Assembly: GCA_014281115.1 (NCBI GenBank)
Contig: JACONQ010000018.1
Location: forward strand, 1,550,001 to 1,614,000
From: Laburnicola sp. R22_1
Lineage: Eukaryota > Ascomycota > Dothideomycetes > Pleosporales > Didymosphaeriaceae
Reading direction: 5' to 3'
DNA: 64,000 nucleotides
Shown here: positions 9,913 to 20,602 of the stretch, piece by piece
Layout of the letters: the number at the start of each line of letters is the position of its first letter
Numbering within the stretch: position 1 is the stretch's first letter
Notes under the pieces: model-generated
Told to the model about the DNA's origin: nothing
Seen by the model: the letters and a program-made list of their open reading frames with translations, nothing else
Databases searched by the model: none
Program-made: the position numbers and the translations under genes

Positions 9913-10425
9913 ATGTCACCACTCACCATCCTCCTCATCTCCCTCCTCACCACCGCAATCTCCATCTCCATCTCCCTCTCCCTCCTCACCCTCTTCCCCC
10001 CCAACCTCAAGAACACCACCACGGTATTCCGCAACACCTTCCTCCGCACCATTCGACAAAAGACCGCGGCTGTTTACACTCTCGTCTCCACCGTCGGCAT
10101 CATCGCCTGCACGACTTTACCGCCTGCGACGCAGACGCAGACGCACCACTCCGCCGCTGTTCAGCTCAGCAAACCATCCCTCTTGGCGGTGTACACCGAA
10201 CCCCTCGGCTTCCTCTCCACCATCGGCGGTATTACTACCGCCAACTTCAACGCTTTTCCACACAGGAAAGTTACATCGCGTCCTCACAGCCGTGTAATCC
10301 GCTGTGTTAGAAGCGCTTGTCGATCTGGAGCGTGCAAGAGGGAGCAGCATGTAAGAATGGGCATGGGTAGGGGTATGGGCATTATGAGGGTTCCTACTGG
10401 GGGGGTGAATTGTGCGGTTATGTGA
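9913..10425 (+). CDS. Possible small membrane protein, uncertain
   Basis: Frame of 170 residues starting at the first in-frame ATG (context CCGACATGTCA). The first 32 residues are strongly hydrophobic (LTILLISLLTTAISISIS), which would be a signal anchor or a membrane span, and a second weak hydrophobic segment lies near residues 60-75. The end (basic, Gly/Met-rich) looks less protein-like, and an intron there is possible. I recognise no family. Support comes mainly from the promoter-like structure upstream (TATA box, site cluster, C/T-rich leader). It may instead be a non-coding transcript. Confidence 0.35.
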   Translation: MSPLTILLISLLTTAISISISLSLLTLFPPNLKNTTTVFRNTFLRTIRQKTAAVYTLVSTVGIIACTTLPPATQTQTHHSAAVQLSKPSLLAVYTEPLGFLSTIGGITTANFNAFPHRKVTSRPHSRVIRCVRSACRSGACKREQHVRMGMGRGMGIMRVPTGGVNCAVM

Positions 10426-11122
10426 GGGGGTGGGGTTATGGGGAGGGTTATTTTTTGGGGTGGTATAGCATGCGTGGGGATTTTGACTTTGGGGTTCTGG
10501 GTTGCGGGTTGGATTGGATGGCGTGGACGAAGGGAATCATTATCTTATCGACCTGCTTGCCTGCATGACTAGGCATGTACCATAAGCGTTTTGATTTTGG
10601 AATCTGTATGCGTTTTTGTGGTATTAGATTTGATATTCTTCTTTTATCTACCTTCTGCCTTTCTTTTCTCCCTGTTTCCTTTTTCATGGATCTTCACATG
10701 GCATACCTAGGATAAAGTGGCAACATTCCAGTAAACCCCGTGTCTCCCCCCCACAACCAACCCGACTAAATAAATATCCTATCCAAACTACTCACTCCAA
10801 CCTTCCTCACCGGCACAAAAGGAAACCCATCAAACCAACGCCACACTCAACCCTCCATTATAAGGATCGTGATAGTATACAGTGTGGTGTGGTATGCCGG
10901 AGGAAACTGTGTGGTAGTAGAATCATGTATTTACTTGATATCCAGATCAAAGTGATCCATCTACCTATCCTAAGCCTTCGTTACGAGTCCATGATCCGCG
11001 ATCCCGCTATACCAAGCCCGTCCCATCCCAGTCCCAGTCCCGCTCCGTACGCCAATCACCAACCTGCCCTCCTGTCCTAAACATCATTCGTTACCTGCTA
11101 CCAAGAGCCAGCCCCGCGCCTT
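10426..11122. other. Intergenic; nothing recognised
   Basis: It starts GT-rich, then becomes T-rich and A/C-rich. No gene, RNA or repeat is supportable. It lies between two convergent transcription units. Confidence 0.4.
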
Positions 11123-11820
11123 CTACACATCCGCCGACGCTCTGATAACACCAGTGCTAGCCTCCGCCCCAGGCTCCTCATCCATATACTCCTCCGCACG
11201 CAGCAAACTATACCCGCCGCGCGTCTTCCTCTCCCCAGTCTCCACAACCCCAAGTCTACCATGACAATGGGGGCATTCAGATCGGACAGCGCCGAACCGA
11301 AGCAATCCAGCCAATGCCGTGACTGGGCGCCAGAGTGCGAGGTACGCGTGGATGAGCCTACACACACACACACACACACACACTATTAGCACCATACACG
11401 TTGAAACCGTACCACTAACATCGATGAAAAAACTCACATATTCGCCAACAAAGCAAACGTAGCATACGTCTCCAACATCATCCAATCGGCATTCAAAGCC
11501 GGCGGGTCGAAAACCCACACAGGGACCAAAACACCAAGATAACCCGCCGCAAGCAGAGCATCGACTAGGCACCAGAGCCACGTCTTGGGCGCCTTCTCTA
11601 GCGCCACGCGCTTGGGGACGAGCGCCCATGCGGACGTCAGGGCGGAGAAGATGCTCGGGAGCAGGCCGAAGAGGATGGTGGTGGGGCCGCGGTCGTAGTA
11701 GTAGTGGCGGTGGTGGAGCGCGGAGCCTATGCCTGCGGCTATGAGGAGGGGGAAGCCGGGGAGGAGGGTGGCGAGTGTGATTTTGCGGAGGGTGCGCGAG
11801 TTAGGGGCGGTGGATGTCAT
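11123..11820 (-). CDS. Integral membrane protein of unknown family, two exons
   Basis: Exons 11438-11820 and 11123-11357 join across an 80-bp intron (donor GTGAGT, acceptor TGTAG) to give 205 residues with the frame kept. The intron has a GCTAAT branch-like site, and its 3' part is a TG dinucleotide repeat running into the acceptor. The protein has about four hydrophobic segments (ITLATLLPGFPLLIAAGIG, TILFGLLPSIFSALTSAWALV, CLVDALLAAGYLGVLVPVWV, then the splice-spanning TFALLANMLIHAYLAL) and a cytosolic tail with a CPHCHGR motif, possibly a small metal site. The start codon at 11820 is the first ATG. I recognise no function. Confidence 0.75.
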
Positions 11821-14179
11821 GGTTAGGTTCTGGTGAGGAGAGAGAGCGATTCACGAATGGGATGGAATGGGTGTGTTTGACTGGGACAATGTAGGCGTCT
11901 GAGGAGGACGAGAGGAAGTCTTTTGAATAGATGGGGATGGGGGAGAGGTCATGTCGTTTCCCTAGGCAACAACATGTTTACCTTGGTATTGCTGCTTTGG
12001 GTCTTTTGGCTTGCGCGTCGCGGTGGCTGGATCCGCTGCTTGGCGCAGCATCGACCCTGCAAGTGTGTTGTGTGCGGAGCTGGTGGCATGTTTGAGTGGT
12101 TGTGTGGAGGACAAGATGAAACGGGGTTGCAGGATTGCCGCTAGTGCATGCGGTCATCATCATGGTAGAAGGATGGGGCGGAGCTCATTGAAACTGTTCG
12201 CTTGCTACAATGAGCGAATAAGCCAATCGCGAATGAGAGTGCCGTGATGGTGGGTCCGGAGTACGTTGAACGGTTGAACGCATCTGTTTGTTGCGCTATG
12301 GGAGAGGCAAGTAGAGTGATAGGAAACCTGAAAAGACGTCAATGCCACCGGGTCTAAGGTATTCGCCGGCACCTTGAAATATCCTACGCCGGATTGATGT
12401 AACTAATAGTTAAGCATACATACACACGAGTCCGCTTCTTCGTAGACGCTGCCGTGTGCGCTTACTCTTCGTTCTTAACACCAAAGTTGAAGTGTCCACG
12501 GGTCCCTTATGCCTCTCGTACGGGTCGACCATTCCTCAATGCTAGCTAGGTAGCGACCTAGCATCGAAATATGGTCGATCTGAATATGCGTTGTAATCCA
12601 CCCATCCATCTTTTACAAGCTGCAGAGAATAGCGGTTGCCCAGTGTTCATAACGTGTATCACCTGAAAGCGGCACAGTCCCCCCACGTAGTCATCGGTTG
12701 ACCGAGACGAGCCACAGCAATGTGACATTGACACAAGGTGCCATTTTGAGAACGCAGACACAGTCTAGGATGGTGGCACTGTGTTTTCTATGCATCGCGC
12801 AAAATGGTTGCCGGTATTCGAAGAGCTTCTCTTCTCCCGTGAGTGGGCGGTGGTTATCTTTCCCAGCGAGTGGCCAACCTTCGATTTCCTCTTCGACGAG
12901 TACCCCCCTTCTCATCTTCCCCCTCATCTAGCTCGCTGAAACTGTCTTCTTGGCACCATTCAGACGAGAAGACCTACAAGAAGTCTTCATCGAGCGATAC
13001 CACGCTTTCGATGTCGCTTCCGTCGTCCTAGACCGACCATGAACGCATCGCTCTCAAGCACTCCATCAATCTCTTCCTGTCATTACCCCACCTACAGCCA
13101 CCAGCCATATCTTAGATCTCATAGTATTCGCGTTGCTCTGTGGTGTGGAAGCATTGCGTGAAACCGGAGCTAGAAGCGCACGAGTAGAACCTTAGCGCAC
13201 GAACCACGTGCACTCTATCCAAACATTGTCGAGCGAGCGAGCCACCCATTAGAAGTGATTCGTTGCCGATGCTAAGGGCCACCCAGCAGCAACGCCTGCC
13301 GCCAAATCAGTTCTTATATTATTAAAACTAAGTCGCCTATATAAAAAAGGCCTATAGAGCTGTTTGCAATAATTATTTAACTATATATGCTGCTAGAGAT
13401 GGCCGATTTTGAGCTTGGTGAGCTTCTTGGCATCGGCAACGAATAGCTTCTACGGGGTGGAGCCAGATAATCGTCACCTACGGTCCCTACAATCGACAGA
13501 GATTTGTTCCTGCCTCTTTAGGAAGTTTGGGGTGGGGGGGCCCACGTGCACTCTAGCTCTAAAGTCGAGCGAGCCTGACGACACCTCCGTTCGCTGCGAT
13601 CGACGGATATTTGTTTTTGCCTCTTTGGGAAGTTTGGGGGATTTTAGTAACGGTGCCGTCGCTGCGCTGGGTGCTGAAATGCGTGGTACTCGTTGTTGAT
13701 ATTATTTTCGCTGCAGTAGTGGGAGAGGTGTTTGGGGATAAAGAACGATTTGGTTGATTCGTGCTGAAGGCAGAGATGTGGAGTGGAGGATGGCTGGAGG
13801 TGTAGGTGCCACGGTGAGCGCGTGTTCGGCTTATACTTCCAAGGTCCCCGAGGCGAGGTCGTGATATCAATTCCTCTCTTGATGCGTACAAAAAGAATGA
13901 ATTTTGCCAGATTGCTCGTCCTGGCACAGACAAAACAACAGAGTACTAGTACTAGTATACATAACGACGCGTACAAAACTCCCACGAAACCCCCCCCGAA
14001 AAACTCCCGTACCCTATCTTCCCTTTACGACCCCAAGATAAACACTACATGTACGATCCATACCTCAGAGACCGGGCCAACGCGTCTTCCAGCGTCTTCG
14101 ACGGCCTATACGAATCCCCAGACCCTCGATACGATTTTGCAATCCTCCCACTCACAACACCCCCCGCCACACGATGACC
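11821..14179. other. Intergenic 2.4 kb with small decayed repeats
   Basis: No convincing gene. At about 13306-13393 there is a short TA-rich patch like the RIP islands. Two pairs of diverged direct repeats surround it (CACGTGCACTCTA near 13206 and 13543; a TTTG..CCTGCCTCTTTAGGAAGTTTGG-type block near 13503 and 13610). ACGCGT boxes occur at 13967 and 14080. The segment 13930-14180 is A/C-rich. Confidence 0.4.
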
Positions 14180-15257
14180 CTACATCCCCAACTCCTCCCT
14201 ACGAGCATACGGCCTCGGACCCTTAACAAAGTCCTGCAGCAAGCTCTCCAAAAACGGATCCTCGCTCACAAACTGCCGATCCACCCGCCTCCCGGGTACA
14301 TCCGTATTAGCCTTGAACTGAGCCCAGGTGGCAAACGTAGGCACCGGCACGCCCTGCCTCCGCGCATCAATCAAATCGAAGATGTTGACGTATGGTGAGG
14401 ACTTCAAACTGCGTATGCAATCTGGGACTGTATCTTGGGGCTGGCGACCCGTCTCGCGACATAGCTCCTGGTACCCCGCGAGACGCTGCTTCGGCGTGAG
14501 ACCCGCGAGTCTCGCGGGGATCGCCTTCTTCGTCGTCGTCTTCCATGGAGGCATCGTCGTCGTCGTCGCTTACAATGTCGCTCCCGTTGTGCTCTTCGTC
14601 GTCCGTCAAGGGAGCAGCTTCATCGCTGACATACGCCTCGTCAAGGACTGGTTCCTGTTTGACACGCACGCGGCTGCTCCCCTCGTCGCGCGCTTCCTGC
14701 TTGATGCGCGGCTGCTGCGGCCGCGCCTGCGGGAAATAATGATGTGCCACCTCTTTACTCATAGCCACGACCCTCTCCCTACGATACGTTTCCGAACCCC
14801 TCGCCCAGCCCTGCGACGCGGCCAAGCGATCGAATTCCTCCGCAAACCCCAGTGTAGGCCGCGCCGTAAACCCCTCCCAGTCATCGAAATGGTTGCTCAC
14901 AAAGTTAATCTCCTGTCTAGGATGCTGGTCCGTGTGCCGAACAAAGAAGCGCTCGGCTTCCTAGCGCGTGTCGAACTTCTTGTATCGTGCGTCTGGGTAC
15001 CCATTTACGGCTTGGAGGCAGTCGGCCCAGCTGGTGTAGATCCCCCGTGTGTTGCCGCGCGCGACGGCGTAGAATACCATCTTGCCTGTGCCGCCGCCTG
15101 TTGCGGCGAAGAATTCGGCTTCGGCGAGGGTGGGGAACGACTTGAAGACTGCGCCTCGATGGCCGCTGACTTGGGCTTGGCAGTCGGGGCAGCTGAAGAA
15201 GACGCCTTCTTTCCTGCCTTTGTGTACTGCGTAGTATTTGGTTTGGGTTTTAGCCAT
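14180..15257 (-). pseudogene. Viroplasmin/RNase H1 N-terminal-domain gene, interrupted by a stop codon
   Basis: From the ATG at 15257 the frame encodes two RNase H1-N/caulimovirus-viroplasmin-type repeats: YYAVHKGRKEGVFFSCPDC (about 8-52) and FYAVARGNTRGIYTSWADC (about 62-100), the fold that binds RNA-DNA hybrids. A TAG at 14961-14963 falls right inside the conserved end of repeat 2. The same frame goes on immediately with EAERFFVRH, exactly what the family expects, so the stop breaks a continuous domain. The frame then runs through an acidic region to about 14574. A conserved-looking C-terminal part (LTPKQRLAGYQELCRETG, to 14180) is in another frame, reachable by a 49-bp candidate intron (14525-14573, donor GTAAGC) or by a frameshift. 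No RNase H catalytic domain is visible. It may be a pseudogene, a sequencing error or a recoded gene. Confidence 0.65.
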
Positions 15258-15324
15258 GGTCGTTGAAAGGATCGGAGCGTGCGGGTGCTAGAGGGATGGC
15301 AATGTGGCTTGCAGAGGAGGAATA

Positions 15325-15696
15325 ACGCGTCTAAGTAGCAAATAGTAGTAGTAAAACTGGTGGCAGAGGAAAGATGAAAACGCGTCTGTAAACCTGACCT
15401 TTACTACAAAGCACACGAGTCTTATAAACGACGCGTGAGATACGGTCGAAGGATGACGGTGGTGCGATGGCTGGTATTTAAGCTAAGCGGGGGAGGAGAC
15501 GCGACGCGTCAGATCAACAAATTTGAAACCCTATTTTCGACCGCGAGAATACGACGCGTCAACATCCTACATTATGCATTGCTTTACGAAGAAGAAAGCT
15601 GGCATATTAGAAATATGTAACGCGTTCATTTCAAGGCAAGCTTTGTGTGTATGATGGGAGGAACGCGTCGTGAATGAAGCGTGCAGGCGAACGCGT
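15325..15696. promoter_or_regulatory. Array of eight ACGCGT (MCB-type) boxes
   Basis: ACGCGT occurs at 15325, 15380, 15431, 15504, 15554, 15620, 15663 and 15691, with spacings of 28-73 bp. It is the MluI cell-cycle box bound by MBF (Mbp1-Swi6) at G1/S genes in yeasts. The array begins 68 bp upstream of the ATG at 15257 and is the only regulatory-looking feature of this intergenic region. MBF binding in this organism is inference. Confidence 0.7.
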
Positions 15697-15992
15697 GTGC
15701 ACGTGACTCCGGCGGAAAAGCGTGGAGGATGACGACCATCACTGGTGGTTGGATCGTTAGAACTGTGTAATAAGAGAACTGAAAATACGCAAGACTATGC
15801 GGACTTATGCAAACAATGAGATCATACCAGTAATTCGGCACAGGGTATCTAACGCCAACACGCACACGGAGTTCCTACACCCACGCCTCACCCCGAACGC
15901 CTCCTGAATTTGAGAGTCGTACAAGTAATCTAGGGTATCCAGGACCATTAAACAAACACGGATATTCAAGAGACCCTAGCCGACTAGGATTT

Positions 15993-16976
15993 CTAGTCGG
16001 CAATTCGTCTGCTCGCGGCCAGTTCCTCCATTCTCTTCGAATATTTGCCGGGGACGGGAACGACCGAGCCCCACTCACTCGCCGCATCCACAAAGTCGAT
16101 GATACCCAAGAGATCCGCTGCAACTATGTTATCACAACCTTCTACGTTATGTACACTCAAAGACTCACCATCAGTCGGTTCCCTACCCTTAAGCTTGCTG
16201 ACCGAATTCATGTCCATGAAGATCTTGCGGTATCGTGGCTGCTTGATCATGCGCCTGACGATGAGAGGATACTCGGTGGAATATTCGTCGATCTTAGCAG
16301 GATCTCTGAGCCTAGCTAGCGCGTAGTATGTGCTCTCACCGTAGGGTTGCAGGAATTTGGTGATCCAGTTGATGTCGGCGCCTAGGCCTTCATAGGGATC
16401 AAGCGATTGCATCAAACGCCTCGTAGTGCGGAGGGAGAAGAGACCGATGATCAGGTATTCGGGACGTCGGGGCGGTTCAGCTTGCCGTGGTGGCATATTA
16501 GGGTGTGGGGCTCGTTGCTGCGATGGTATGCCTGGAGATGGGCCTGCGTGTTCATGGTGTCTGTCTCTCATGCTCGGCATGTTCGGCATGCTATGCTCTG
16601 GCGGCGGATAGGCAGCCGCTGCGGGATTCGCACCAGCTCCATAAGCGAGCGGTTGTGAAGATGGACCCTGGTGCATTGTGATTCCGTTGTATCGATTCGC
16701 GAGGCGTCCGCTGTGCGCCGGTCGGCGTGGGGTGGTAGGTGGATTTGCATATTGGTCGGTATGCGGCGTTGGCGCTGCGGGCAGGCCGGTAATGGAATTG
16801 GAGTATGGAATTCCGTAGGGATTAGGATGGGGAATTGGCGCTCCAGTAGCGCTTGGGTAAATATTCTCATTCGCGTCTCTAGATGGCATTCCATACGGAT
16901 TAGCTCCTGAGTTCGCATAGGAGCCTGGGTTTGCATAGGGATTCGGGGAACCATAGGGTGGCATACTCGGAGACAT
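15993..16976 (-). CDS. Proline-rich protein with conserved C-terminal region, unknown
   Basis: Frame of 327 residues. I chose the ATG at 16976 (context ACACCATGTC); no earlier in-frame ATG gives a better start. Residues 1 to about 175 are low complexity: repeated Asn-Pro-Tyr/Ala-Asn units (PYANPGSYANSGANPYG), Pro, Met and His. From about 176 the sequence becomes ordered (PEYLIIGLFSLRTTRRLMQ, then DINWITKFLQPYGESTYYAL, and DLLGIIDFVDAASEW), probably a globular helical domain. I recognise no family or catalytic motif. Its 3' end faces the ACGCGT array, about 300 bp away. Confidence 0.75.
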   Translation of the reverse strand: MSPSMPPYGSPNPYANPGSYANSGANPYGMPSRDANENIYPSATGAPIPHPNPYGIPYSNSITGLPAAPTPHTDQYANPPTTPRRPAHSGRLANRYNGITMHQGPSSQPLAYGAGANPAAAAYPPPEHSMPNMPSMRDRHHEHAGPSPGIPSQQRAPHPNMPPRQAEPPRRPEYLIIGLFSLRTTRRLMQSLDPYEGLGADINWITKFLQPYGESTYYALARLRDPAKIDEYSTEYPLIVRRMIKQPRYRKIFMDMNSVSKLKGREPTDGESLSVHNVEGCDNIVAADLLGIIDFVDAASEWGSVVPVPGKYSKRMEELAASRRIAD

Positions 16977-18092
16977 GGTGTCGATGAAGGGAAGGCGACA
17001 AAGAATGGATAGTTGATTATAAGCCAACGTGCTGCGTTTGTGTGGGGGCAAACGCAGCGTGGTCGAAGTATGACGGACGCGAAGGCAGAGAGCACTGGCG
17101 CGGTTGCCTGTTCTAGTCACTGACGTCAATCCGAACTCATGTATGGAAAGTGCAGTGAATGTGCAGATGAGCGATTTTAGTTCTGAGGCGTGTTACATGC
17201 CGGGGGTGTTGTGAGGAGCACCCCATGGCCTTTCACACTCGGCATGAATGGCCTGCTGGCATGAATTGTATTTCAATTGTTCGTCACCCCGAGGAGGGAT
17301 TGCATTGCAATCATTCACGATGCTGTCTGTCAGGCGCAAAAAGCACGATAGCGTTGGGAAAGCCATTAAGTCTAGAGACGCACATGTTCTCGATTCTGGA
17401 GGCAATTCTTATTTCCGGTAGGAGATGCGAATATGCATGATGAATTACACGATTGTAGTAGCTATTGATAAAAAGACAAGCTTGTGGACCTTGGAGAAGT
17501 CAAGAGCGCGCGTTCGTGATGGTGTGAGGGTGATGGAGGGCCAGAGGTTGCTTTCAAAGTGCCCAACCCCCGGCCCCAACCCCGGCCCCAACCCCGGCCT
17601 GATCCGACGCACGTGAAATGGACGGAGCCGGGCACACGTGGACTCGATCGCAGGTTCGAGATATCAGACATGACCCGTCGATTCACACGACATGTGGTTT
17701 CTTAAACGCCCCTCGTCCATGCGCGGGGTGGTGTCTTTCGCTTGACGCTCGAGCCTCGGTGGATTGCATCATCCGCCTCCGTCACGTCACAACCAGACAG
17801 CCAACGATTCGGCTGTGATAGTGTGATGGCCCTCGATGGCGGACTCTACAAGACAATATCCCTTGAACAGAACAGGTGGCAGACGCAGGCGCATGCATAT
17901 ATCTGCCTAGACCGCCTGCTCCATCGGCGTGCTCAAAAGTAAACGTGCTGCCTGGAGCGATGCGCAACGTTGCTTAAGAGCCTCCCGCCTCATTTGCCTC
18001 GACTTCCTGTGAGAGAGCTACCAAGTTCAAAGGCGCCGCCACTTCGCATCAAATCAAATCAACGACTTCCTCGCAGACAGTGGTGTATCAGG
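16977..18092. other. Intergenic with a small GC-rich tandem repeat
   Basis: Divergent intergenic region between the genes at 16976 and 18093. It holds a three-unit tandem repeat of CCCCAACCCCGG at about 17563-17599. No further gene seen. Confidence 0.45.
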
Positions 18093-19189
18093 ATGCCCAA
18101 AGACGTTCCGCACCTCTCTCTTCCGGGCGAAATCAACACGGCCACGAGGTGCCCCTCTTCCAACTTGCCCTCCCACGATAACACGCTGATAAGAGAAACA
18201 GATCGCTACACACGGAACTCAACAGGCTCATAACGGCGCGCCTCCCTTTCGCGCTACCACCGCTCGCCAGCGACCCGACGCTCTATACGACCGGCCTCCT
18301 CCACTTTGCGCACATCTTCCTGACATTCGAGTCGCTATGGAACGATCTGCTCCCCGTAGCCTCACCAGGCGCCGCAAGCTCGCCGCCGACATCGCCGCTT
18401 CTATCCTTCCTCCTCGTCAACCCGTACTCTGAGCCCGAGCTCTTCTCGTCGCCGCCCTCGCCACAGACGCTCGCCTTTCTAGAGACTCTACGACCGCGGG
18501 GTATGGCCCGGTCGGGCAGGCTGAAGCGGGATCTGGAATACTTGAGCGGTCTACACCCAACAGACTTCGAGGTATTGTTGGCGCAATATCCGAGCGAGAG
18601 GGTGGCCGAGTTTTGCACGCATATCCGGAGAAGGGTGGGCAACAAACCGCATGTCTTGGTGGCGTATGCGTGGTGTTTCTACATGGCCGTCTTCTCTGGC
18701 GGCCGCTGGATACGCAGCGAACTCGTCAAGGCAGGCAGCGCCTTCTGGAGAACGGAGGCTGGTGGAAAGGGAAGTGAGAGAGAGCTGCCTCTGGAGAAGC
18801 AGGGACTTTCGCTCTGGTCCTTCGCCGGCGATCACGACGGTGTCGACATCAAGGAAGCGTTCAAGGAGCGCCTCGTCGCTGCGGAAACCCTATTCAGCCC
18901 CGATGAGCGCGTCGACATCATCGAAGAAGCGAAGACGATTTTCAAACTCAGCGCCGGCTTAGTCCACGAGCTCGACGAGAAATTAGGCACCGACTTTGAG
19001 CAGTTGAAGCGCGTGAAAGCGGCGGAGCGAGGTCAGGAGGAGAAGACGGATGTCACGACGGTCTTGGTCTCGCCGAGGCTACCGCCCAGGCAGTCGGCAA
19101 GCACGTGGCTTCGTAGACCAGAAGTCACCGGTGCGGCTGTTGCACTTGGTTGTTTGGCTTGCGCCGCTCTTCTGCGATTTGGTTACTAG
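18093..19189 (+). CDS. Heme oxygenase-like protein with C-terminal membrane anchor
   Basis: Two exons: 18093-18148 and 18202-19189, joined across a 53-bp intron to give 347 residues. The short first exon is needed: without it the frame starts mid-domain. The join reads GEINTATR-SLHTELNRLIT, which matches the start of heme oxygenase domains and puts the proximal-type histidine at H22. Other family segments are FAHIFLTFESLW, RDLEYLSGL, and HVLVAYAWCFYMAVFSGGRWIR near the distal helix. A polar region follows, and the protein ends with a hydrophobic tail (VTGAAVALGCLACAALLRFGY) as in tail-anchored ER enzymes. Expected role: breakdown of heme to biliverdin, CO and iron, or a related activity. The donor GTGCCC is atypical, so the exact splice is less sure than the identity. 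Confidence 0.85.
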
Positions 19190-19605
19190 TTTTATTTGGG
19201 TTGTCGGGATCGCGTACGCAGTGCACTTTCATCATGTTTGGCGCGGGTTGGATATCTATATGGTCGGATGTACGGGTTAGCATTCGGTGCAAGTTTGGAG
19301 GAATGGCGTAGTAACTTTGACGATACCCTATAGCGTACACACGTAATGCATACATCATTTTCACCGACTAGCCGTCTTGTTCTCTCACTTGAAAGTTCGC
19401 TTTCACTGTTGGTCGTTGCGGGCTTCGGGCTGAGCTGAGCAATCGGATTATGGCGGGCCACTTGGACCACAGCCGCAGTCGCAACATCAACGTACACGTT
19501 CCAGCCGCAGATTCAACCACGCACTCTACCTTTCTACCCCCCGAACTTGGAGGCCTTCTCGGCGCATATCGCTTTCCCTCCCTTCACCTACTCCACACCG
19601 CAACC
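19190..19605. other. Intergenic; promoter of the E2 gene
   Basis: 416 bp between two same-strand genes. Its last 150 bp are C/T-rich, in keeping with a promoter and 5' leader. Nothing else seen. Confidence 0.4.
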
Positions 19606-20602
19606 ATGGCGTCGCGCGGATTCAACACAAAGACACCCACCATCAAGCGCATCCGTAAGCCATTCCCAGGCTCTATGCCCCAGTGCGCATACCCCAACCC
19701 ACCCCTCTAACAACCACCCAGTCAAAGAAGCCGCCGAGCTCGAATCCCAACCCTCCCGCGACTACCACGCCACCCCCCTCGACGACAACCTCTTCGAATG
19801 GCACTTCACGCTGCGGGGCCCGCCCGCGCCCGCGCCCTACGCCAACGGCATCTACCACGGCCGCATCGTGCTCCCCGCGACGTACCCTTTGCGACCGCCC
19901 TCGTTCCGCTTCCTGACGCCGACGGGCCGCTTCGAAGTCAACCGCGAGATCTGCCTCAGCATCAGCGGGCACCACGAGGAGACGTGGCAGCCAGCGTGGG
20001 GGATCCGGACGGCGCTGGTGGCGATTCGCAGTTTCATGGATAGCGAGGCTAAGGGGCAGGTCGGGGGGTTGGAGTGTGGGAGGGAGGTGAGGGAGAGGTT
20101 GGCGAGGGAGAGTGCGGGGTGGGTTTGTGGGGCTTGTGGGAAGAGTAATGCGGGTATTTTGAGGGAGAGGGAGGAGGTTTGTGGGGAGGGGGAGGGGGAG
20201 AAGGAGGAGGTTGTGCCGGAGGAGTTGAGGTTGGCGTATCGGGAGGAGTTGGGTGGGGAGGAGGGGAAGGGGAAGGGGGCGCCTATTTCTGAGTCTTCGA
20301 GGGCGGGCGCGGTGGCTACGGATGTGATGGCGAAGGAGATGGGGGCAACGATGGCGTCGAAAGACGCCTCGGCGTCAGCGACAGCGCCGGCATCAGCACC
20401 AGCATCGGCACCAGCATCGCAGCCCGCGACGGCCGTACCAGCAGCAGCGCCGCGTCCCACGCGAACAGTCCCAGCACAAGCGCCTCGAACCCAACAACAA
20501 GTCATCCAACAAAGCCCCGACCGGTCACTCGCCTGGATCGACACCTGCATCTACGGCCTCCTAGCCGCCCTGCTCTTCATGCTCCTACGAAAATTACTCT
20601 AG
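19606..20602 (+). CDS. UBC6: ER tail-anchored ubiquitin-conjugating enzyme, Ubc6/UBE2J type
   Basis: E2 enzyme of ER-associated degradation. Exons 19606-19654 and 19722-20602 (67-bp intron, donor GTAAGC, CTAAC branch, CACCCAG acceptor) give 309 residues. The splice restores the typical start TPTIKRILKEAAEL. The UBC fold covers about residues 8-150: EWHFTLRGPPAPAPYANGIY, the PATYPLRPPSFRFLTPTGRF strand region, and NREICLSISGHH with the active-site cysteine C94. WQPAWGIRTALVAIRSFM follows, which is characteristic of the UBE2J group. A Gly/Glu-rich then Ala/Pro-rich linker leads to a C-terminal membrane anchor (CIYGLLAALLFMLLRKLL). The symbol is by family resemblance; UBE2J1- versus UBE2J2-type assignment is not settled here. 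Confidence 0.93.

Noticed and set aside
14328..15266. 312-codon frame on the + strand
   Set aside because: Antisense to the viroplasmin-type gene; it exists because that gene is GC-rich and lacks motifs of its own.
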